Assembly: GCA_022563655.1 (NCBI GenBank)
Contig: JADFMW010000001.1
Span: forward strand, 1 to 43,210
Reading direction: 5' to 3'
Origin: Pseudomonadota bacterium
GTDB lineage: Bacteria > Pseudomonadota > Alphaproteobacteria > JAAXGF01
DNA: 43,210 bases
Shown one piece after another: positions 30,792 through 39,186 of the stretch; within the stretch, counting starts at the first letter, position 1; every line of letters begins with the position of its first letter. Below the pieces are notes generated by a model. The model saw only the letters and a list, made by a program, of their open reading frames with translations, was not told the DNA's origin and did no database searches. A program made the position numbers and the translations under genes.

Positions 30792-32018
30792 CTACCGCGA
30801 TCGGCCGATCCGCGCGACGCCGCCGGCGCGGTTGCCCTCGGCGAGCCGCATGGCGACCAGCCGATTGAGGTTGACGAAGCCATCCAGGAGACCGGGTATG
30901 ACGACCTCCGAGGGCAGCCGCTGCTGCGGCAGGCGCCTGAGCGCCGTCGCCATGGCGGCCGGGTCGCGCCGGCCGGTGTCGTCCAGCATTGCGACCAGCC
31001 CGAGGTCGCTGAAGCGCGAGGCGCGGATGTACTGCTCCATGCGCGGCACCCGGCGCGGCACGATGATCGCGCGCTTGTCGAACGACAGGATCTCGCAGAA
31101 CGTGTTGTAGCCGCCCATGGCGACGACGCCGGCGGCGCGCGCCATCAAGCTCTCCAGGTAGGCGTCGAAGACGACGGCCGTAACGCGCGGCAGCTTGTTC
31201 ACGCGCTCTTGGAACTGGGCCTGCAGCTCGGGCTGCATGAACGGTCCGAAGACCAGAAGCGCATTCCACGGCGGTGGCGAGCTGCATTCGTAAGCACTCA
31301 GCACCCAGTCGATCAACGCTTCGCCATCGCCGCCACCCCCGCCGGTAACCAGAACGTAAGGTTCCTTGATTCTCTCGATCACTCCGGAAAGCGGTGTGCT
31401 GGCAGGCACCGTCCGCGGCAGGTAGCCCGTGAACGCGACCTTCTTGCGCACGTCTGCCGGCAGGCCGATGTCGGCGATCGGGTCGTAAATTTGCGGCAAG
31501 CCGTAGATCCAGATGTCGTCGTAAAGATGGCGCAGCGCGGGCAGCACGTTCTTGCGCCGCCACTCGGGCCGCAGCAGGCTGGGTTCGTCGAGCACGTCGC
31601 GCAGGCCGAGCACGATGCGCGTGCCGCGCTGCTTGAGCATCTCCAGGGTCTCCTTGATCTCGCCGCGCAGGCCCAGCGGCTCCTTGTCGACGATGAAGAT
31701 GTCCGGGCCGAAGATGCCGGCGGTGTGCAGGATGATCGATGCCCGCATGGCGAGCGTCTGCTCGATGTCGATGTGCAGGTTGAGCGTGGTGTACTCGCCG
31801 TTGCGCAGCTTGATGACGCCGGGGATGCGGACGAAGTCGACCCGCGCGCGGAAGTCGAAGCTGCCGATGATCGGCGAGCCCGAAAGTATCAGCACCGAAA
31901 GCTGCTTGTGCTCCTCGACCAGGGCGTGGGCAATGGCGCGGCAGCGGCGCAGGTGGCCGAGACCGAAGGTGTCGTGGCTGTAGATCAGGATCCTTCGTCC
32001 CGCGGCAGGTTTGTTCAT
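30792..32018 (-). CDS. MurG-like glycosyltransferase, first gene of the envelope operon
   Basis: This 408-aa protein starts RRILIYSHDTFGLGHLRRCR, a GT-B-type Gly-rich turn, and has a central YVLVTGGGGGDGEALID segment, then VAMGGYNTFCEILSFDKRAIIVPR and MEQYIRASRFSDLG in the C-terminal donor domain. It is related in layout to the transferase at 26640. The ATG at 32018 is the first start of a ladder of nine minus-strand genes reaching 21521. It is divergent from the degenerate ABC cassette; the two units share the 289-bp region 32019-32307. Donor and acceptor are unknown. Confidence 0.85.
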   Translation of the reverse strand: MNKPAAGRRILIYSHDTFGLGHLRRCRAIAHALVEEHKQLSVLILSGSPIIGSFDFRARVDFVRIPGVIKLRNGEYTTLNLHIDIEQTLAMRASIILHTAGIFGPDIFIVDKEPLGLRGEIKETLEMLKQRGTRIVLGLRDVLDEPSLLRPEWRRKNVLPALRHLYDDIWIYGLPQIYDPIADIGLPADVRKKVAFTGYLPRTVPASTPLSGVIERIKEPYVLVTGGGGGDGEALIDWVLSAYECSSPPPWNALLVFGPFMQPELQAQFQERVNKLPRVTAVVFDAYLESLMARAAGVVAMGGYNTFCEILSFDKRAIIVPRRVPRMEQYIRASRFSDLGLVAMLDDTGRRDPAAMATALRRLPQQRLPSEVVIPGLLDGFVNLNRLVAMRLAEGNRAGGVARIGRSR

Positions 32019-32307
32019 CGCTTGGGCCCCCTTCGCTGTGCCACACCGGCCGACGCATCCGCCGGGCGCGGTGCTGCGAGCCGGCCAGTCTGACCGGTCG
32101 CGCGCATCTGCGCAATTCGTTTGAATGTTTGCCGACCTTGGCACGGCGCGCAAAGACGGAAGCATCGATTGCGCGAACACACAAGTTTGTGCGCTGGCGA
32201 CCGAGGCAAAAGCCATTTACGCTTGCGCGAAGCTAGGCTAACGTTGCGTGCGACGCGTGCAAGGGAAACAGCGGGCATCGTCACCGATTCGGGAACGGGC
32301 AAGAGTC
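32019..32307. promoter_or_regulatory. divergent control region between envelope operon and ABC cassette
   Basis: A plus-strand promoter-like pair is TTTACG (32216-32221) and TAACGT (32239-32244) with a 17-bp spacer. The dyad CACAA-GT-TTGTG lies at 32180-32191, centred 36 bp before that -35. The minus-strand promoter is not obvious. No gene is seen. Confidence 0.4.
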
Positions 32308-34971
32308 ATGGAGCAAAGTATATATAAATTCGTTCTTCGATATAGTAAAACACAGCAGATTTTTGTGTTGCTGGTCACAGTATGTTCTCTGCCATTTTAT
32401 TACGTATCGTTGGACATACCAAAAAAAATAGTTAATGGCGCGTTGGAGGGAGGGCCCGAGGATTTTCCCAAGCCGCTAGAGTTCTTTGGCATCAAGGTCG
32501 TTGATCTCGATCAACTTGTGCTGTTGTTCGCTCTGTGCGGCGTGTTCCTCGTGCTCGTCTGCATCAACGGCGGCTTCAAGTTCTACATCAACGTCTACAA
32601 GGGCCTGTTGGGCGAGCGCATGCTGCGCCGCCTGCGCTACCAGCTCTACAGCCGCATCCTGCGCTTTCCCTTGCCGCACTTTCGCAAGGTCTCGCAAGGC
32701 GAGCTGATCCCGATGATCACCCAAGAGGTCGAGCCGCTCGGCGGCTTTATCGGCGACGCCTTCGCGCTGCCCATGCACCAGGGCGGGCTGTTGCTGACCG
32801 CCCTGGTGTTCATTATGGTGCAAGATTGGCGGATGGGCGTTGCCGCGATCGCGTTCTATCCCGTGCAGGGCTACATCATTCCCAAGCTGCAGCGGCGGGT
32901 GAACCTGCTCGGCAAGCAGCGGGTGAAGGAGGTGCGCAAGCTGTCGGAGCGCATCGGCGAGACGGTTTCCGGCGCCCAGGAGATCCACGCCTACGACACC
33001 TCGCAATACGAGCTCGCTGATTTCGGCCACCGCCTGGGGCGCATCTTCGACATCCGCTATCAGATCTACCGCAAGAAATTCTTCATCAAGTTCCTCAACA
33101 ACTTCATGAATCAGCTGACGCCGTTTTTCTTCTTTGCGATCGGCGGCTACCTGGTGATCAAGGGGGAACTTTCGCTCGGCTCGCTGGTGGCCGTGCTGGC
33201 GGCGTACAAGGATCTCGCGCCGCCATGGAAAGAGCTTCTGAACTACTACCAGATGAAGGAAGACTCGCGCATCAAGTACGACTCGGTCGTCTCACAGTTC
33301 GCGCCGCCCGGCATGCGCGATGAAGCGCAGCTCGACGCCGAGGTCGACGCGGCGGAGCCGCTGAGCGGAGAGTTGGTGGTGGGCAATCTCACGCTCAGCG
33401 AGGACGACGTCAGGGTGGTCGACGGGGTGTCGTTCTCCCTGGGCGTCAATGAGCGCCTCGCCATCGTCGGCGCCGGCGGCAGCGGCAAGGAGGAGTTGAC
33501 GCTTCTGCTGGCGCGCCTGCTCGACCCCACGGGCGGTCGCATCACCATTGGCGGCAAGGACATCAAGACGCTGCCCGAGGCGGTTACCGGCCGCCGCATC
33601 GCCTATGTCGGCGCCAACGCGCAGTTGTTTTCGGCGAGCATCGGCGACAACCTGTTCTACGGCCTCAAGCACCGTCCGTCGCAGGAGGCCGGGTACGATG
33701 CTAAAACGGCGGCGCTGCGTCGCGATGCATTGGCCGAGAGCGCGCGCGCCGGCAACACCACGCGCGACATTTTCGCCGACTGGATCGACTACGCCGCCGC
33801 CGGCGCCGACTCGCCCTCGGAGCTCACCGCGGCGGCGATCCGCGCGCTCACGGTCGCCGAGATGGTCGACGACGTTTATCAGTTCGGCCTGCGCGGCACG
33901 ATCGACCCGTCGGCGCACGCCGAACTCGCCACGCGTATTCTGCGTGCGCGGACAGCGCTGCGAGAGCGCCTTGCCGATCCCGATCTCGCCGGCCTTGTCG
34001 AGTTTTTTGACAACGAGAAATACAACACCAACGCCACGGTGGCCGAAAACCTGCTGTTCGGCACTCCCGTCGACGACACCTTCGACATGGAACGGTTGGC
34101 CGAGAACGCTTACGTGATGTCGGTGCTCGACCGGTGCGGCCTGACCGAAGACCTGCTCGCCATGGGCCACGAGATCGCCGGCACCATGGTCGAGATGTTC
34201 TCGGACCTGCCGGCCGAGCACGAGTTCTTCGAGCAGTTCAGCTTCATCCGCGCCGACGATCTGCCCGACTACAAGGAGCTGATCGGCCGGGTCGATAAGG
34301 ATAAGCTCGAAACGCTGAGCGAGGACGAACGGCACAAGCTTTTGTCGCTGCCGTTCAAGCTGGTCCCCGCGCGCCACGCGCTGGGGCTCGTCGACGACGT
34401 CATGCAGCCGCGCCTGCTCGAAGCGCGCAAGACCTTCGCCCGCGATCTGCCGGACAATTTATCGTCGGCAGTGGAGTTCTTCGCTCCCGACCGATACAAC
34501 GCCGCCTCGACGTTGCAGGACAACATATTGTTCGGCAAGCTTGCCTACGGTAAGGCGCAGGCGGCGACGCGCATCGGGGCGCTGATCTCGGAGGTGATCA
34601 GCGAGCTTGACCTGTATACGGCGGTGGTCGCAGCGGGGCTTGAATTCCAGGTTGGCATCAGCGGCTCGCGGCTGTCGGACGCCCAGCGGCAGAAGCTGGC
34701 GATCGCGCGCGCCGTACTGAAGCGCCCCGATATCTTGGTCGTCTCGGAAGCCACCGCGAGGCTCGACGGCGCCACCCAGACGAAGGTCACGAAAAATTTG
34801 CTTACCGAATTCGAAGGACGCGGGCTGATCTGGGCGTTGCACCGCCCAAGCCTTGCCAATCAGTTCGAGCGGGTTCTCGTGATGCGTGGCGGGAAGGTGG
34901 TCGAGCACGGTAAGTTCTCGGAGCTCGACCAGCCCGACACGCATTTCAAGATGCTGATCGCGGCGGAATAG
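32308..34971 (+). CDS. atypical ABC exporter-like protein with expanded, degenerate nucleotide-binding domain
   Basis: This 887-aa protein has an ABC-exporter-like membrane domain (about 15-330) and a nucleotide-binding domain (about 355-887). Walker A is GAGGSGKE (388-395) with Glu where Ser/Thr should bind Mg. Walker B reads ILVVSEAT, with Ser813 in place of Asp, though the following E814 is kept. The signature is LSDAQ (789-793), and H845 is present. About 395 residues lie between Walker A and the signature instead of about 100-130. They contain three Q-loop-like modules: QLFSASIGDNLFYG (439-452), FFDNEKYNTNATVAENLLFG (566-585) and a third at 724-743 with RYNAASTLQDNILFG. The first 100 bp are AT-rich. 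ATPase activity is doubtful; transport substrate unknown. Confidence 0.85.
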   Translation: MEQSIYKFVLRYSKTQQIFVLLVTVCSLPFYYVSLDIPKKIVNGALEGGPEDFPKPLEFFGIKVVDLDQLVLLFALCGVFLVLVCINGGFKFYINVYKGLLGERMLRRLRYQLYSRILRFPLPHFRKVSQGELIPMITQEVEPLGGFIGDAFALPMHQGGLLLTALVFIMVQDWRMGVAAIAFYPVQGYIIPKLQRRVNLLGKQRVKEVRKLSERIGETVSGAQEIHAYDTSQYELADFGHRLGRIFDIRYQIYRKKFFIKFLNNFMNQLTPFFFFAIGGYLVIKGELSLGSLVAVLAAYKDLAPPWKELLNYYQMKEDSRIKYDSVVSQFAPPGMRDEAQLDAEVDAAEPLSGELVVGNLTLSEDDVRVVDGVSFSLGVNERLAIVGAGGSGKEELTLLLARLLDPTGGRITIGGKDIKTLPEAVTGRRIAYVGANAQLFSASIGDNLFYGLKHRPSQEAGYDAKTAALRRDALAESARAGNTTRDIFADWIDYAAAGADSPSELTAAAIRALTVAEMVDDVYQFGLRGTIDPSAHAELATRILRARTALRERLADPDLAGLVEFFDNEKYNTNATVAENLLFGTPVDDTFDMERLAENAYVMSVLDRCGLTEDLLAMGHEIAGTMVEMFSDLPAEHEFFEQFSFIRADDLPDYKELIGRVDKDKLETLSEDERHKLLSLPFKLVPARHALGLVDDVMQPRLLEARKTFARDLPDNLSSAVEFFAPDRYNAASTLQDNILFGKLAYGKAQAATRIGALISEVISELDLYTAVVAAGLEFQVGISGSRLSDAQRQKLAIARAVLKRPDILVVSEATARLDGATQTKVTKNLLTEFEGRGLIWALHRPSLANQFERVLVMRGGKVVEHGKFSELDQPDTHFKMLIAAE

Positions 34972-34995
34972 GCCGCCGGACGGGGAGAAAGACCC

Positions 34996-35454
34996 ATGAG
35001 CTTGCAGGAAGACGTTGAACGGCTGCGCAGCATCCCGTTGTTCGCCAAGATCGAGCCGAGCAAGCTGAAGCTGCTCGCCTTTACCGCTCAGAGGGTCACG
35101 TTCAACTCCGGCGAAAATCTGTTCCGCCAGGGCGACGTCGGCGACGCCGCCTACATCATTACCAGCGGCACCGCCGACGTGGTGGTTGCCACTCCGAACG
35201 GGCCCCTCACCGTCGCGCAGGTGGGCACCAACGACTTCGTCGGCGAGATCGCGATCCTCTGCGACGTACCGCGCACCGCCACCGTCACGGCGACCAGCAC
35301 GTTGATGACGATGCGCATATCGAAGGAGCTGTTCTTCGAGCTGGTTTCTCAGTTTCCCGAGATCTCGGTGGAGATCATGCGCGTGCTGGCGCATCGCCTC
35401 GACGTGACAACGCGCCAACTGCAAGACGCGCTGAGCAAGCTCAAGGCCGGGTAA
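34996..35454 (+). CDS. stand-alone cyclic-nucleotide-binding domain protein
   Basis: This 152-aa protein is almost entirely one CNB domain (about 14-125), followed by a C-terminal helix. The phosphate-binding cassette is intact: G83-E84 in FVGEIAILCDVPRTATV with R93 contacting the cyclic phosphate, so cAMP or cGMP binding is likely. No helix-turn-helix or catalytic domain is attached, so it is not a transcription factor; it probably regulates a partner by contact. It lies 24 bp after the atypical ABC gene and 20 bp before the methyltransferase gene, with a GGGGAGAAAG ribosome site, so the ABC protein is the obvious partner. A cyclase is encoded at 17117. Confidence 0.92.
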   Translation: MSLQEDVERLRSIPLFAKIEPSKLKLLAFTAQRVTFNSGENLFRQGDVGDAAYIITSGTADVVVATPNGPLTVAQVGTNDFVGEIAILCDVPRTATVTATSTLMTMRISKELFFELVSQFPEISVEIMRVLAHRLDVTTRQLQDALSKLKAG

Positions 35455-35474
35455 AGCGGACGGGCGAGCGGCTC

Positions 35475-35969
35475 GTGAGTCGGCTTGACAGCTTCATCCG
35501 CCGCCTCTGCGCCCAGCGCGACTGCCTCGTGCTGGGCGCCAGGCTGATCGCCGATGTGCCCGGCCCGGTGCTCGAGTTCGGCCTCGGCAACGGGCGTACG
35601 TACGACCACCTGCGCGGCCTCCTCCCCGAGCGCGAGATCTTTGTATTCGACAGGCGCATCGCCGCCCATCCCGACTGCATCCCAGATCCCGAGCACATGC
35701 TGCTCGGGGATCTGCACGACACCCTGCCGCGAGCGAGCGAGCGCATTCACGAGCCGGCGGCGCTCGCCCACTTCGATATCGGCCTCGTTGACGCCGCGGC
35801 AAACGCGGCGCTGTGCGCCTTCGTGGCGGGTTGGGCGGCGCCGTTGATGGCGCGCGGCGGGGTCGTCGCCTCCGACCAGGAGCTGGCCGCGCCCGGCTGG
35901 CTTGCGCTGCCGCTGCCCGGGGGCGTCGCCGAAGGCCGCTACTTCATGTACCGGGTGACCGGCGCGTAG
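35475..35969 (+). CDS. Methyltransf_17 family SAM-dependent methyltransferase
   Basis: This 164-aa protein matches the small Methyltransf_17 family: SRLDSFIRRLCAQR at the N-terminus, motif I VLEFGLGNGRTYDHLR (about 32-47), an acidic loop IFVFDRRI, and HFDIGLVDAAAN. The family is short, and its substrate is not known to me. The start is GTG at 35475, preceded by GGGCGAGCGG. It is the third gene of the cassette with the degenerate ABC and CNB proteins and has only small gaps to its neighbours, so co-transcription is likely. Confidence 0.85.
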   Translation: MSRLDSFIRRLCAQRDCLVLGARLIADVPGPVLEFGLGNGRTYDHLRGLLPEREIFVFDRRIAAHPDCIPDPEHMLLGDLHDTLPRASERIHEPAALAHFDIGLVDAAANAALCAFVAGWAAPLMARGGVVASDQELAAPGWLALPLPGGVAEGRYFMYRVTGA

Positions 35970-36216
35970 CGATCGCGCGGGGGCGTCTCGATTCCGTCGC
36001 GGCTCAGCGCCGCGTGGCGCCAAGCTCGGAAGCGCCTCCGGCGGCGTGTCAAACCGCGGTGCCCGCCCCACACTCGGCGTCGGTTTCGCTGGCATTTCGG
36101 GGCCGGGCGGATAGAGTGTGCCGGCGCGCGCCCGTCGGTCGCGTCATCATCGGCGAAGGCCATCATCAGCGAAGGCCATCATCGGCGAAGGCCATTATCA
36201 GAGAAGAAAGGGCCCG
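35970..36216. other. intergenic region before the TRAP genes
   Basis: About 250 bp with no gene. It ends with four 16-bp repeats (36143-36206) and the ribosome site GAAAGGG of the TRAP binding protein. Confidence 0.5.
36143..36206. repeat. four 16-bp tandem repeats upstream of dctP
   Basis: Units GTCATCATCGGCGAAG, GCCATCATCAGCGAAG, GCCATCATCGGCGAAG and GCCATTATCAGAGAAG follow without gaps and differ by one to four bases. They end 11 bp before the start codon, overlapping the probable leader, so they could affect translation or bind a regulator. Confidence 0.9.
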
Positions 36217-37251
36217 GTGGCGTTTCGCAACTTCTTGCCGACCATGCTCTGCGCGCTGGCGCTCGCCGCCGCGGCGCTGGCCGTCCCCGGCTCGTCGCCG
36301 GCCCAAGAGGTCACGCTCAAGCTTCACCATTTCCTGCCGCCCAGCTCGACCACCCACGCGGGGTTTCTCAAGCCGTGGGCAGACAAGGTGATGGCGGAGT
36401 CGCAGGGCCGCATCAAGATCGATATCTACCCGGTGATGCAGCTCGGCGGCCGGGCGCCGCAGCTCTACGATCAGGTGAAGGACGGCGTCGTCGATCTGGC
36501 CTGGACCCTGCCCGGCTACACCGCCGGCCGCTTTCCCTTGGTCGAGGTGTTCGAGCTGCCCTACGTCACCGGCTCGGCCGTGGCCACCAGCCAGGCGCTG
36601 ATGGCGTTCTACGAGCGCCACCTGAAGGACGAATTCAAGGATGTCCGCGTGCTCGCGCTGCACTCCCACGCGCCCGGCGCCTTGCACATGGCGACGAAGC
36701 CGATCCGGACGATCGAGGATCTCAAGGGGGTCAAAATCCGCGCCCCGACGCGCGCCGTCAACGCGGCGCTCAAGGCGCTGGGCGCGACGCCCGTGGGCAT
36801 GCCGGTGCCACAGGTGCCCGAGGCGATCGCCCGCGGCGTCGTCGAGGGCGCGGCGCTGCCCTACGAGGTTACCCTGCCGCTGAGGGTGCACGAGATCACG
36901 CGCTACCACACGAATACGGGCCTCTACACCGCCGTTTTCTTGTTCGCCATGAACAAGGCGCGCTACGAGAGCCTGCCGCCCGATCTCAAGGCGGTGATCG
37001 ACCGCAATTCGGGCCTCGCGCTGGCTGAGCGCGCCGGGCGCGTGTGGGACGCGGCCGAGGCGCCGGGGATCGCCGCCGCCAAGGCGCGCGGCAACACCAT
37101 CTTCACGCTTTCCGACGACGAGGTGGCGCGCTGGAAAGCGGCGACGCGGCCCGTCATCGACCGGTGGATCGCAGAGACCGACGCCCGCGGCCTCGACGGC
37201 AGAGCGCTGTACGAGGAAGCCAGGGCGCTGGTCGCCCGTTACGGAGAGTAG
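36217..37251 (+). CDS. dctP: TRAP transporter substrate-binding protein (DctP type)
   Basis: This 344-aa periplasmic receptor of a tripartite ATP-independent transporter has a signal peptide (cleavage after SSPAQ near residue 29) and the DctP fold: LKLHHFLPPSSTTHAGFLKPWADKV at the start of the mature protein, LGGRAPQLYDQVKDGVVDLAWT, and the carboxylate-clamp region KIRAPTRAVNAALKALGATPVGMP with the conserved Arg. The ligand is probably a carboxylate, not identified. The start GTG 36217 has GAAAGGG at good spacing. It is followed by the two permease genes, so the transporter is complete. Confidence 0.93.
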   Translation: MAFRNFLPTMLCALALAAAALAVPGSSPAQEVTLKLHHFLPPSSTTHAGFLKPWADKVMAESQGRIKIDIYPVMQLGGRAPQLYDQVKDGVVDLAWTLPGYTAGRFPLVEVFELPYVTGSAVATSQALMAFYERHLKDEFKDVRVLALHSHAPGALHMATKPIRTIEDLKGVKIRAPTRAVNAALKALGATPVGMPVPQVPEAIARGVVEGAALPYEVTLPLRVHEITRYHTNTGLYTAVFLFAMNKARYESLPPDLKAVIDRNSGLALAERAGRVWDAAEAPGIAAAKARGNTIFTLSDDEVARWKAATRPVIDRWIAETDARGLDGRALYEEARALVARYGE

Positions 37252-37259
37252 GCGCGCCG

Positions 37260-37808
37260 GTGCGCGGGGTCGCGGGCGGCGACGATCGCGCCGACGGCTC
37301 TGGCGGGCACGCTGCCGGGCCCCGCTTCGGGCGGGCGCTGGAGCGCGTCGCCAAGGGATTCGCGCTTGCGGGCGGCGTGATGCTGCTCGCGGTCACCGCG
37401 CTCACGGTGACCAGCGTCGTCGGGCGCAGCGTGTTCAACCGCCCGGTTCTCGGCGACTTCGAGCTGGTCGAGATCGGCGTCGCGGTGGCGGTGTTCGCGT
37501 TTCTACCCTATTGCCAGCTGTGCCGCGGAAACGTAGTGGTCGATTTTTTCGCCCAACGTGCCGGCGCCCGCGCCCGCGCCCGTGCCTGGGCCGACGCGGC
37601 GCATAGTCTCATCTACGCCCTGATCGCGGCGCTTTTCGCGTGGCGCCTTGCGCTGGGCGGCGTCGAGCTGCGCGCCTGGGGCGAGACGTCGATGATCCTC
37701 GGCGTGCCGATTTGGTGGGGATTCGTACCCATGGCCGCCTCGATGGCGGTGCTCGCGGTCGTCTGCCTCTACACGCTGCTGCGCAGCCTCGGCGAGGCGC
37801 GGCGATGA
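37260..37808 (+). CDS. dctQ: TRAP transporter small permease (DctQ type)
   Basis: This 182-aa protein has four hydrophobic helices (about 35-55, 70-90, 110-130, 150-172) and the DctQ marks VTSVVGRSVFNRPVLGDFELVEIGV and FLPYCQLCRGNVVVDFF. It forms the small membrane subunit that links to DctM and, through periplasmic contact, to DctP. The start is GTG at 37260, nine bases after the dctP stop; the first 25 residues are Gly-rich and may be shorter in reality. Its stop overlaps dctM by four bases (ATGA). Confidence 0.9.
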   Translation: MRGVAGGDDRADGSGGHAAGPRFGRALERVAKGFALAGGVMLLAVTALTVTSVVGRSVFNRPVLGDFELVEIGVAVAVFAFLPYCQLCRGNVVVDFFAQRAGARARARAWADAAHSLIYALIAALFAWRLALGGVELRAWGETSMILGVPIWWGFVPMAASMAVLAVVCLYTLLRSLGEARR

Positions 37809-39124
37809 GCGGGGTGGATCTCGGCGTGCTGATGTTCGCCGTGCTCGTTGTGCTCCTGGTGCTGCGCATGCCCATCGGCGTCGCCATGCTGGTGACCGGG
37901 ATGGCCGGCTACGTGATGCTCTCGGGCTGGGAGCCGCTCATCAACTACCTCAAGACCGGCCCCTACTACCGGGTCTCGAGCTACTCGCTGTCGGTCATCC
38001 CGCTGTTTCTGCTGATGGGGCAGTTTGCCATGCACGCGGGCCTCAGCCGGGCGCTGTTCGGCGCCGCCAATGCCTGGCTCGGGCACCACCCGGGCGGCCT
38101 GGCGATGGCCGCGGTGGGCGGCTGCGCGGGCTTCGGCGCAATTTGCGGCTCGTCGCTGGCCACTGCGGCGACGATGGCGCGCGTCGCCCTGCCCGAGATG
38201 CGCCGCTACGGCTACTCGGGCGCGCTGGCGACCGGGTCGCTGGCGGCCGGCGGGGCGCTCGGCATCCTGATTCCGCCCTCGGTGGTGCTGGTGATCTACG
38301 CCATTCTCACCGAGCAGTCGATCGGCAAGATGTTTCTCGCCGCCTTCGTGCCCGGCGGCCTCGCCGCACTTGGCTACATGCTCGCCATCGCCGTTTACGT
38401 GCGGTACCGCCCCGACGCCGGGCCGGCAGGGATGCGGTCGAGCATGCGGCAGCGACTCGCCAGCCTGCTCGACGTCTGGTCGGTGGTGCTGATCTTCGCG
38501 CTCGTGATCATCGGCATCTATCGCGGTTGGTTCACGCCGACCGAAGGCGCGGCGGTGGGCGCCTTCGGCACCGGGGCGCTGGCGGTGATCTACGGCCGCA
38601 TGCGGCTCGCCGGCCTCGTTGAGTGCCTTTTCGGCACCGCACAGACCACGGCGATGATCTTTCTCATCCTGCTTGGGGCCGATATCTTCAACTCCTTTCT
38701 CGCGCTCTCGCAGCTGCCCGTCGCGGCGGCCGAGGCCATCGGCGCGAGCGGGCTTGAGCCGTTCGCGGTGCTGGCGGTCATACTGGTCTTCTACCTGGCG
38801 CTCGGCTGCGTGATGGACTCGCTCTCGATGATCCTGCTGACGATCCCGGTGTTCTTCCCGATCATCGCCGGGCTCGACTTCGGCCTCGGGTCCGAGGAGA
38901 CGGCGATCTGGTTCGGCATTCTCACCCTCATCGTCGTCGAGGTTGGGCTGATCACGCCGCCTGTCGGGATGAACGTGTTCGTCATCAACGCGCTCGCCGA
39001 CGGCGTGCCGATGGCCGAGACGTTCAAGGGCGTGACGCCGTTTCTCGTCTCCGACGTGGTGCGCATCGCGTTGCTCGTCGCCTTCCCCGGCATCGCCCTG
39101 TGGCTGCCCCGGGTGCTGAGCTGA
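37805..39124 (+). CDS. dctM: TRAP transporter large permease (DctM type)
   Basis: This 439-aa protein has about 12 hydrophobic helices and the DctM repeats: LRMPIGVAMLVTGMAGYVML, GSSLATAATMARVALPEMRRYGY, GTLGILIPPS-like GALGILIPPSVVLVIYA, and later VVEVGLITPPVGMNVFVIN. It is the ion-coupled transport subunit (Na+ or H+) for the substrate delivered by DctP. All usual family features are present, and the length is normal. Convergent with the methyltransferase at 39187. Confidence 0.95.
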   Translation: MSGVDLGVLMFAVLVVLLVLRMPIGVAMLVTGMAGYVMLSGWEPLINYLKTGPYYRVSSYSLSVIPLFLLMGQFAMHAGLSRALFGAANAWLGHHPGGLAMAAVGGCAGFGAICGSSLATAATMARVALPEMRRYGYSGALATGSLAAGGALGILIPPSVVLVIYAILTEQSIGKMFLAAFVPGGLAALGYMLAIAVYVRYRPDAGPAGMRSSMRQRLASLLDVWSVVLIFALVIIGIYRGWFTPTEGAAVGAFGTGALAVIYGRMRLAGLVECLFGTAQTTAMIFLILLGADIFNSFLALSQLPVAAAEAIGASGLEPFAVLAVILVFYLALGCVMDSLSMILLTIPVFFPIIAGLDFGLGSEETAIWFGILTLIVVEVGLITPPVGMNVFVINALADGVPMAETFKGVTPFLVSDVVRIALLVAFPGIALWLPRVLS

Positions 39125-39186
39125 GGCGGGCATCTGTGTGGCGAGAAGACCCAAGCTGCCGGCTGGTGATGCGCGGTGAGGGCGGC

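Noticed and set aside
34996..35454. CRP-family transcription factor binding the CRP-like sites
   Set aside because: The protein ends after the CNB domain and a helix; there is no DNA-binding domain, so it cannot itself be the regulator.
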